Position numbers and translations under genes: made by a program. The notes under the pieces are model-generated. The model was not told where the DNA came from. It did not search any database and saw only the letters and a list, made by a program, of their open reading frames with translations. A stretch of 11,607 nt of DNA from Erysipelotrichaceae bacterium (GTDB taxonomy: Bacteria; Bacillota_I; Bacilli_A; Erysipelotrichales; Erysipelotrichaceae), in assembly GCA_024681275.1 (NCBI GenBank), contig JAILBD010000164.1:1-11607 (forward strand). Reading direction: 5' to 3'. This document shows positions 7,199 to 11,607 of this stretch, one piece after another (positions within the stretch are counted from its first letter, which is position 1; every line of letters starts with the position of its first letter).

Positions 7199-7204
7199 TA
7201 TAAT
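7199..7204 (+). promoter_or_regulatory. Possible internal -10 box between the Nudix and membrane protein genes
   Basis: TATAAT lies 31 bases before the ATG at 7236. The -35 is weak; a TTGATA at 7182-7187 is too close (11 bases). It may let the next two genes be transcribed apart from the Nudix gene. Confidence 0.4.
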
Positions 7205-7235
7205 AAAACAAAATAAGACAGATGAACGTGATCAG

Positions 7236-7598
7236 ATGAAGAAGATGAGAAAGAAAGATCAGGAACAGTTCAAGACATACTACGAAAGAAAGAAATTGAG
7301 GAAACACTCTCTTTTCGGTGCGGCAAGGGAAGCGTACATCTTCGGGATCTCAATGCTGGCAGGCTTGTTTCCGGTCGTGGCTTTTGTCGTCAACATGGAC
7401 AAACTGGGTCCTTTATGGTGGATCTTTCTGCTTAGCTATTCCGCTTTGATGTCGATGGTGATCTATGCTGTCTATCGCTACCGTGAGATCGTGGGGATCA
7501 GAGGCTATTTTACAGATGAAGAATTCAACAGAGTCTTCAGGAAGGAGCTTTGGCTGATCAGATTCATGGACCGTTTCAGCAGATTTCTGGTCCATTAG
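7236..7598 (+). CDS. Small two-helix membrane protein, function unknown
   Basis: I do not recognise this 120-residue protein. It has a strongly basic start (MKKMRKKDQEQF...ERKKLRKH, residues 1-26), two membrane helices with a short link (about 33-53 and 59-81), and a cytosolic tail with aromatic and charged residues. By the positive-inside rule both ends should be cytosolic. Start choice: the frame is open back to a GTG at 7167 that overlaps the Nudix stop, but those 23 codons include several ATA codons, which the neighbours avoid, and a TATAAT lies inside them, so I prefer 7236. No good ribosome binding site is visible at either start. A second ATG at 7245 is also possible. It probably shares a transcript with the gene 48 bases downstream. 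Confidence 0.6.
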   Translation: MKKMRKKDQEQFKTYYERKKLRKHSLFGAAREAYIFGISMLAGLFPVVAFVVNMDKLGPLWWIFLLSYSALMSMVIYAVYRYREIVGIRGYFTDEEFNRVFRKELWLIRFMDRFSRFLVH

Positions 7599-7646
7599 AC
7601 TGGGAGCGGTGACCGGATATCGGATCAGATAACAGAAAGGAAGGAT

Positions 7647-8135
7647 ATGGATACTTACCGTTTTATAGAACTCGTGAAGAAAGAGGATGGTTTCGAATTC
7701 TATCAGGCTTTTCGTGATGAAACCGATTGGGTCATTGGAGGCAAAGACGACACCTATTGGTTCACGATCCTGAAGGATCAGTCTGTCAGGGAGACCTATG
7801 TCGGAACTTTTAAGGATGGAACATGGACCGATCAGATGATCAAAGGGAAGGGAAAGAAGAGAAGCGTTAAGGAGATGCCCTTGGAAAGCACCATCAGGCG
7901 CATAGAAGAAAGAGCTTTCTTCATGCAGGATGCAGATTGGGTCAAAGACAGAAAGCCAAGACTCATCGAAGATGGACATCCGCATTATCATTATGTCTAC
8001 GGTTTTGGTGATAAGGCTTTGGACATTTCGCAAGCCTATGGAGTGAGCATCACGTATTCTGATCTGAAAGATCCTGAAGGAGCATTTCACCTGCGATATC
8101 TCTATACGGGCAAAGAAGTTGAAATGCCTGAGTGA
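7647..8135 (+). CDS. Soluble protein of unknown function
   Basis: I do not recognise this 162-residue protein. It has no signal peptide or membrane helix and is rich in aromatic and charged residues. The first half (WVIGGKDDTYWFTILKD, VGTFKDGTWTDQ) looks like beta-strands, and a helical linker (about 78-100) leads to a second strand-rich part (HYHYVYGFGDKALDISQ, then LRYLYTG). The start is well supported by AAAGGAAGG immediately upstream of the ATG. It follows the small membrane protein by 48 bases with no terminator, so the two may be co-transcribed and perhaps work together, but nothing in the sequence shows how. A cluster of histidines (H112, H114, about residues 110-115) might bind metal; this is only a possibility. 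Confidence 0.75.
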   Translation: MDTYRFIELVKKEDGFEFYQAFRDETDWVIGGKDDTYWFTILKDQSVRETYVGTFKDGTWTDQMIKGKGKKRSVKEMPLESTIRRIEERAFFMQDADWVKDRKPRLIEDGHPHYHYVYGFGDKALDISQAYGVSITYSDLKDPEGAFHLRYLYTGKEVEMPE

Positions 8136-8137
8136 AA

Positions 8138-8165
8138 AGATCCAACGGGCTTGACTGTTGGATCT
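8138..8165 (+). other. Hairpin just after the stop of the unknown gene
   Basis: AGATCCAAC (8138-8146) and GTTGGATCT (8157-8165) form a perfect 9-bp stem with a 10-base loop, beginning two bases after the stop codon. It lacks a T-tract, so it is not a classic terminator; it may protect the 3' end or act together with the hairpin at 8184-8208. Confidence 0.55.
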
Positions 8166-8181
8166 GATATAGATGTGATAT

Positions 8182-8208
8182 AAAAAACATCTCTGATCGA
8201 GATGTTTT
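8182..8208 (-). terminator. Two-way terminator between the unknown gene and tRNA-His
   Basis: AAAACATCTC (8184-8193) pairs with GAGATGTTTT (8199-8208) in a 10-bp stem with loop TGATC. On the minus strand it is followed by a run of six T (complement of 8182-8187), so it ends the tRNA transcript 11 bases after the CCA. On the + strand the right arm ends in TTTT, so it can also stop the transcript of the gene at 7647. Confidence 0.85.
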
Positions 8209-8218
8209 AAATTGCCAA

Positions 8219-8297
8219 TGGGGCGAACGATGGGGCTCGAACCCACGAAATGCTAGAGCCACAATCTAGTGTGTTAACCAACTTCACCACGTCCGCC
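8219..8297 (-). tRNA. tRNA-His (anticodon GTG)
   Basis: Read on the minus strand, the sequence folds as a full cloverleaf. The acceptor stem GCGGACG pairs with CGTTCGC (one G-T). The anticodon stem CTAGA/TCTAG holds loop TTGTGGC with anticodon GTG (complement at 8260-8262). The T-loop is TTCGAGC with stem GTGGG/CCCAT. The extra G before the acceptor stem (G-1, complement of 8297) faces discriminator C73, the identity mark of tRNA-His. CCA is encoded (complement of 8219-8221). It is a single tRNA gene with its own promoter and terminator. Confidence 0.96.
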
Positions 8298-8309
8298 ATG
8301 TGCTTTATT

Positions 8310-8339
8310 ATTCTACCATAAGATAAAATTCAATTTCAA
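8310..8339 (-). promoter_or_regulatory. Promoter of tRNA-His
   Basis: On the minus strand TTGAAA (complement of 8334-8339), an 18-base spacer and an extended -10 TGGTAGAAT (-10 hexamer complement of 8310-8315) would start transcription near 8303, about six bases before the mature tRNA. Confidence 0.75.
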
Positions 8340-8348
8340 TGTTAGAAT
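8340..8348 (+). promoter_or_regulatory. Extended -10 box directly before the metalloprotease start
   Basis: TGTTAGAAT (8340-8348) is an extended -10 box that ends seven bases before the ATG at 8356, so transcription would begin at or next to the start codon. There is no Shine-Dalgarno sequence. It abuts the tRNA-His -35 box on the opposite strand. Confidence 0.55.
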
Positions 8349-8355
8349 AAAGAAT

Positions 8356-9030
8356 ATGCTGGAAATCAAGGGAGTCAGATTTGATGTTGAGATCACACAC
8401 AAGAGGATAAAGAACCTCTATTTGCGTGTAGATGGAAACAAAGTGATCGCATCAGCCCCTTTGTTCATGGCGGATCATGAAGTCTACCGATTCATAGAAA
8501 GCAAAAGAAACTGGATCTACAGGACTTACGAACGCTTATCGTATAAAGAAAAGGTCACCAGGCTCTATCGCGGAGGCGACATCTTTTACATCTTCGACAG
8601 ACCGTACAGACTGATCAGACAGGAAGGAAAAAAGAGCATTTTGATCAGGGATGATGCGATCTATCTGAACTATAGCGGAGATGATGAGGATGCGATCAGA
8701 TATCTTTATAAGCATCTTGATAAGAAACTTCTGTCAGAAGCGCAGCGCTTGATGGATAAGCATCTGCCTTTCCTGAAGGACTATGGCTATGATGATGTCC
8801 CTGAGCTCAAATGCAGGATCATGAGCTCAAAATGGGGCGTCTGTTTCACAAAAAAGAACAGGATCAATATCTCTTCCTATCTGATCCATTATCCCCTGGA
8901 ATGTCTGGAATATATCATGGTCCATGAGATGACGCATTTCATCGTTCCGAATCATTCAAAGCGTTTTTATGAGGTCATTTATAAGAATATGCCGACGTAC
9001 AAAGAGGCTGTTGAAAGGCTGAGATTGTGA
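8356..9030 (+). CDS. YgjP-like zinc metallopeptidase (DUF45/M48-related)
   Basis: This 224-residue protein has the layout of the YgjP/DUF45 family: an N-terminal beta-rich part (LYLRVDGNKVIASAP, residues 21-35), a central helical part, then the conserved SSKWGVC (157-163) and the zinc site VHEMTHFIVPNHSKRFYE (189-206). H190 and H194 of HExxH and probably H200 bind zinc, and E191 is the catalytic base. Length is typical (about 220-250). There is no signal peptide or membrane helix, so it should act in the cytosol. Substrates are poorly known; in several bacteria relatives sit beside type I restriction genes, but that context is absent here. The ATG at 8356 starts the conserved N-terminus (MLEIKGVRFDVEITHKRIKN), and the upstream -10 box leaves no room for a leader. 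I see no clear terminator right after it. Confidence 0.9.
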   Translation: MLEIKGVRFDVEITHKRIKNLYLRVDGNKVIASAPLFMADHEVYRFIESKRNWIYRTYERLSYKEKVTRLYRGGDIFYIFDRPYRLIRQEGKKSILIRDDAIYLNYSGDDEDAIRYLYKHLDKKLLSEAQRLMDKHLPFLKDYGYDDVPELKCRIMSSKWGVCFTKKNRINISSYLIHYPLECLEYIMVHEMTHFIVPNHSKRFYEVIYKNMPTYKEAVERLRL

Positions 9031-9048
9031 AAATACTTTCATGGTGTT

Positions 9049-9082
9049 TTGACTTGCAAGCACAAATAATAGAATGTAAAAT
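9049..9082 (+). promoter_or_regulatory. Promoter(s) of the ankyrin/EF-G2 leader
   Basis: Two overlapping choices exist: TTGACT (9049-9054) with TAGAAT (9070-9075), spacer 15; or TTGCAA (9054-9059) with TAAAAT (9077-9082), spacer 17. Either would start a transcript at about 9083-9090, some 165 bases before the ankyrin start codon. Confidence 0.6.
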
Positions 9083-9110
9083 TAGGGTATAAAAGGAAGC
9101 GTAAAATAAT

Positions 9111-9188
9111 ATGAGGGTACAGGAAAAGAGGGAGAATAACACTATCTTAGGAGTCGTCTGCTCTTTACCTGTGTTTTGCCCAAATTAA
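9111..9188 (+). CDS. Possible 25-residue leader peptide
   Basis: A short ORF begins with ATG at 9111 and ends with TAA at 9186-9188. It is preceded by AAAAGGAAG (9091-9099), a fair ribosome binding site about 11 bases upstream. The peptide starts MRVQEKREN (charged) and ends GVVCSLPVFCPN (hydrophobic with two cysteines and two prolines). Its stop lies ten bases before the terminator hairpin at 9199, so a ribosome on its last codons could affect folding. It lies wholly inside the leader hairpin region, so chance occurrence is possible; only conservation or ribosome profiling would settle it. Confidence 0.35.
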   Translation: MRVQEKRENNTILGVVCSLPVFCPN

Positions 9189-9198
9189 GATTTTTTTG

Positions 9199-9229
9199 GT
9201 GGACGTGTCGTTGCGTTCACTTTTTATTT
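9199..9229 (+). terminator. Intrinsic terminator upstream of the ankyrin gene (attenuator candidate)
   Basis: GTGGACG (9199-9205) pairs with CGTTCAC (9214-9220) around an eight-base loop, followed by TTTTTATTT. It ends only eight bases before the ankyrin ribosome binding site (9237-9243), and no promoter fits in between, so the downstream genes need read-through, an upstream promoter, or a weak promoter inside the leader. Confidence 0.7.
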
Positions 9230-9251
9230 GTTTGATAAGGAGGTTATCATA

Positions 9252-9923
9252 ATGGATCAAGCAACAAATGATGCCTTATTGGATGCATGCAGTACGGGCA
9301 AGATCGATGAGGTCAGAAGGCTGCTTCAGGAGGGAGCAAGTCCAAACTGTAAGAACGGAGACGGTCGTACGGGTCTGATGCGGGCGTCCAAAAGAGGCTA
9401 TGATGAGATAGTAAAGACCCTGATCGAAGCAGGCGCTGATGTCAGAGCGCGTGATAAAAACAACGATACAGCTCTGATGGGTGCCGCCAAACACGGCTAT
9501 AATTACATATGCAGGATGCTGCTGGATGCCGGATCCGAGGTCAATGCGCATGACAACAACGGCCGTACAGCTCTGATGAGAGCGGCTTTCCAGGGAGAAT
9601 CCGGGGTCGTCGAAACACTGGTCGATGCCGGGGCCGAACTTGATGCGGTCGATAATAAAGGAAGAACAGCTTTGATGGAATCCGTTACCGCTTTCAAGGT
9701 AGATGTGATACACTATCTTTTGGCAAGAGGTGCCAATATCGATAAAAGGGATAACGAAGGCTGTACTTGTCTGATGCGGGCAAGTTATGGCGGTTATACC
9801 GATCTGGCCATCTATCTGCTCAACAGAGGAGCAGATAAGAATGTCAAGGACAATGCCGGGCGAACAGCTTTGAGCTATGTCCGGGACAGGAACAACAAAG
9901 AGTTGATCGATTTATTGAAATAA
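9252..9923 (+). CDS. Ankyrin-repeat protein
   Basis: This 223-residue protein is made almost wholly of ankyrin repeats in exact 33-residue steps: an N-terminal cap (4-37), five full repeats (38-70, 71-103, 104-136, 137-169, 170-202) and a C-terminal cap (203-223). Most carry the signature GRTALMRA followed by helix pairs and GADxxxxDN. It has no signal peptide, membrane helix or extra domain, so it is likely a cytosolic protein-binding module without its own catalysis. Start: AAGGAGG (9237-9243) is eight bases before the ATG at 9252; an in-frame TTG at 9228 lies in front of that site and in the terminator T-tract, so it is not used. Only 14 bases separate it from the EF-G-like gene, so they are surely co-transcribed; a direct contact with that GTPase is a reasonable but untested guess. 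The repeat is also visible in the DNA with a 99-base period. Confidence 0.93.
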   Translation: MDQATNDALLDACSTGKIDEVRRLLQEGASPNCKNGDGRTGLMRASKRGYDEIVKTLIEAGADVRARDKNNDTALMGAAKHGYNYICRMLLDAGSEVNAHDNNGRTALMRAAFQGESGVVETLVDAGAELDAVDNKGRTALMESVTAFKVDVIHYLLARGANIDKRDNEGCTCLMRASYGGYTDLAIYLLNRGADKNVKDNAGRTALSYVRDRNNKELIDLLK

Positions 9924-9937
9924 CAAAGGGGAAAAAT

Positions 9938-11607
9938 ATGAAAGAGTATTCATCAAAAGACGTAAGAAACGTCGTATTACTGGGCCATTCAGGCGCTGGT
10001 AAATCAACGTTGGTCGAGTCTGCATTATTCCAGACGAAAGCCATTGACCGTATGGGCAAGACGACCGACGGTACTTCCGCGATGGACTATGATCCGGAAG
10101 AGGCGAAGAGAGGTGTATCTGTATACACCGCTTTAGCTCCTATCGAGTGGAAGAATGTGAAGATAAACTTCATCGACACACCGGGTTATCTGGACTACGA
10201 AGGCGAGAAAGTCTCAGGTGCTGCAGCAGCAGATATGGCTGTCATCGTTGTTTCTGCCAAGGAAGGTATCGAGTCCGGTACGGAGTCGGCTGTCAAACTG
10301 TGCAAAAAGAATGGCATTCCTACGATATTCTTTATCAATAAGATCGATGATGACAATGCGAATTTTGAAAAGACAGTAGATGAACTCAGAGGAAAATTCG
10401 GCGATTCTGTCGTTCCGTTCGAAGTTCCTGTCATGGAAGGCAAGAAGATGACGGGATCCAACAAGGTCCTCGATGATACAGGCAATCCTCATTATGATCA
10501 GATCTCAGAGGCGATCGCATCGGCTGATGATGAACTGATGGAAAAATTCTTCGAAGGTGAACCGTTCACTCCTGAAGAGACAGCCAAAGGTCTTAAACTG
10601 GCTCTCAACACAGGCGATATCAAACCGGTCTTCGCAGGAAGCGCAGTCAACAGCCAGGGCGTAGCCCAGCTCCTGGATTTCCTGAAGGAAAACTGCCCGG
10701 TCTATACCGATTATGGCACAGTCACTGATAAAGACGGCACAGTCCTCAAGACCGATGATTCAGAAGTCTTCTCAGGTCTCGTATTCAAGACTGTCGTCGA
10801 TGCTTTCGTCGGCAAGATCTCTTATGTCAAAGTCTTATCAGGCGCTCTGACGCCACAGACTCCGTTATACAACTCCAAGAAGGACCAGACTGAAAAGGCT
10901 GGTGGTCTCTTCACTGTGTGCGGCAAGAAACAGGAACCTGCCAATAAGATCAACTGCGGTGATATCGGCGCTCTGACCAAGCTGCTTGTCACAGAGACGA
11001 ATGATACGCTCTGCACAAAGGACAAGAAGGTCATCTTCAAGGATATCGAATATCCGCGTCCTATGCTGGGTGTCGCCGTATCTCCTAAGACAAAAGATGA
11101 TGAAGACAAGATGTCTGATGCACTGAAGAAGGTCCTGATCGAGGACAAGTCCCTCAATTTCGTAAGAAATGCCGAGACCGGCGAACAGGTCTTATACGGT
11201 GTCGGTGATCAGCAGCTGGATGTCGTTGTCAATAAACTCAAATCCAGATATAAAGTTGAAGTTGTCTTCAAAGAGCCTAAGGTCCAGTATCGTGAGACGA
11301 TCAGAGGCAGATCTGAAGTTCAGGGCAAATATAAGAAGCAGAACGGCGGTGCCGGTCAGTATGGTGATGTCTGGGTAAGATTTGAACCGAACCCTGATTC
11401 AGAAGAAATGGTATTCGCAGAAGAAGTCTTCGGTGGCGCTGTTCCTAAGAACTACTTCCCATCTGTCGAAGCAGGTCTGAGAAGCTGCATGGCCAAGGGT
11501 CCTCTGGCAGGATGCAAGGTCGTCAATGTCAAGGCTACGCTGTATGATGGTTCCTACCACCCGGTAGACTCAAAGCCGAACTCATTCGAGGCTGCCGCCA
11601 GACTGGC
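9938..11607 (+). CDS. EF-G-like translational GTPase (EF-G2/FusA2 type), C-terminus cut off by the window
   Basis: An open frame of 556 codons runs from the ATG at 9938 (AAAGGGG six bases upstream) to the right edge. The protein has the EF-G order. The GTPase domain has G1 GHSGAGKST (16-24), switch I KRGVSV (57-62), G3 DTPGY (80-84), G4 NKID (134-137) and G5 region GSAVNSQG. Domain II (about 270-360), domain III and the start of domain IV follow (YRETIRG, then GGAGQYGDVWVRF). The G3 motif has Tyr where housekeeping EF-G has the catalytic His of DTPGH; this and the MDYDPEEAKRG switch I mark the second EF-G class rather than the main translocase. Housekeeping EF-G normally sits in the str operon with rpsL, rpsG and tuf, none of which is here. 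Its task is uncertain: known relatives bind GTP and ribosomes to differing degrees. Missing are about 130 C-terminal residues. Confidence 0.93.
   Translation, partial: MKEYSSKDVRNVVLLGHSGAGKSTLVESALFQTKAIDRMGKTTDGTSAMDYDPEEAKRGVSVYTALAPIEWKNVKINFIDTPGYLDYEGEKVSGAAAADMAVIVVSAKEGIESGTESAVKLCKKNGIPTIFFINKIDDDNANFEKTVDELRGKFGDSVVPFEVPVMEGKKMTGSNKVLDDTGNPHYDQISEAIASADDELMEKFFEGEPFTPEETAKGLKLALNTGDIKPVFAGSAVNSQGVAQLLDFLKENCPVYTDYGTVTDKDGTVLKTDDSEVFSGLVFKTVVDAFVGKISYVKVLSGALTPQTPLYNSKKDQTEKAGGLFTVCGKKQEPANKINCGDIGALTKLLVTETNDTLCTKDKKVIFKDIEYPRPMLGVAVSPKTKDDEDKMSDALKKVLIEDKSLNFVRNAETGEQVLYGVGDQQLDVVVNKLKSRYKVEVVFKEPKVQYRETIRGRSEVQGKYKKQNGGAGQYGDVWVRFEPNPDSEEMVFAEEVFGGAVPKNYFPSVEAGLRSCMAKGPLAGCKVVNVKATLYDGSYHPVDSKPNSFEAAARL

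Larger units (their letters stand above)
9086..9230 (+). ncRNA. Structured leader RNA or small RNA, class unknown
   Basis: The stretch from the promoter to the terminator is about 145 bases. It can form a long hairpin: ACAGGAAAAGAG (9119-9130) with CTCTTTACCTGT (9161-9172), 11 pairs with one A-A mismatch, around a 30-base loop. I could not match it to a known riboswitch, T-box, 6S, SRP RNA or tmRNA by eye. It could be an attenuated 5' leader of the ankyrin gene, or a free small RNA when the terminator works. A small ORF lies within it. The ends are estimates. Confidence 0.4.

Noticed and set aside
7167..7235. GTG start overlapping the Nudix stop for the small membrane protein
   Set aside because: The 23 extra codons contain ATA codons avoided by neighbouring genes and a TATAAT box, and there is no ribosome binding site. 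It remains a fallback through translational coupling.
7222..7239. Tiny ORF (five codons) whose stop overlaps the membrane protein start as ATGA
   Set aside because: It is too short to judge, has no ribosome binding site, and such an overlap occurs easily by chance.
7413..8246. A 277-codon open frame on the minus strand across the unknown genes and into tRNA-His
   Set aside because: It covers two + strand genes with better start signals and ordinary codon use, has no ribosome binding site, and its start lies inside the tRNA gene. Long antisense frames are common here because of the codon bias.
9086..9230. A known riboswitch, T-box or housekeeping RNA in the leader
   Set aside because: I looked for the conserved cores of TPP, SAM, purine, c-di-GMP, lysine, cobalamin, fluoride and T-box elements, and for 6S, SRP RNA and tmRNA, and recognised none. 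A covariance-model search would be decisive.
9228..9251. TTG start eight codons upstream for the ankyrin protein
   Set aside because: It lies in the terminator T-tract and in front of the strong AAGGAGG that serves the ATG at 9252.
9360..9900. Regular 99-base periodicity resembling a repeat array
   Set aside because: The period is three times 33 residues and simply reflects ankyrin repeats in an intact coding frame; there are no spacers as in CRISPR.

Overview
The window looks like chromosomal DNA of a Bacillota (Firmicutes) bacterium. The evidence is strong AAAGGAGG-type ribosome binding sites, TATAAT-like -10 boxes, many hairpin-plus-T-tract terminators, and a ydjG-ydjH-ydjI gene set known from Bacillus. 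The protein style and heavy use of ATC codons suggest an Erysipelotrichia-like gut or oral bacterium, but that placement is a guess. Nearly every gene is on the + strand; the only clear minus-strand gene is a tRNA-His. I see no insertion sequence, phage, integrase or CRISPR array.

Layout. (1) 2-922: the C-terminal end of a secreted beta-helix carbohydrate-binding protein (Cthe_2159/DUF4353 type), closed by a terminator that contains its stop codon. (2) 987-4396: a three-gene operon matching the B. subtilis ydjG-ydjH-ydjI envelope-stress module: a double zinc-ribbon membrane protein, a TPM-domain membrane protein with two TPM-like domains, and an SPFH protein ending in a zinc ribbon. No pspA is seen next to it. 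(3) 4463-6085: a Na+/phosphate symporter with a fused PhoU-like tail. (4) 6140-6565: a MarR-type regulator between two terminators. (5) 6661-8135: a Nudix hydrolase, a small two-helix membrane protein and a protein I do not recognise. (6) 8219-8297 (minus): tRNA-His(GTG), divergent from a YgjP-like zinc metalloprotease at 8356-9030. (7) 9031-9251: a leader region with a promoter, a possible 25-codon ORF and an intrinsic terminator, ahead of (8) an ankyrin-repeat protein (9252-9923) and an EF-G-like GTPase (9938 to the window end, incomplete).

Two things stand out. First, the ankyrin/EF-G2 operon appears to start with an attenuator: a transcript from about 9085 would meet a terminator just before the ankyrin ribosome binding site, and the leader holds a small ORF plus a possible competing pairing. 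This resembles ribosome-controlled leaders of some translation-related genes, but that link is inference. Second, three genes (4463, 6661, 8356) have a good -10 box only 5 to 9 bases before the start codon and no ribosome binding site, which suggests leaderless or nearly leaderless mRNAs. GATC is also strikingly frequent throughout.
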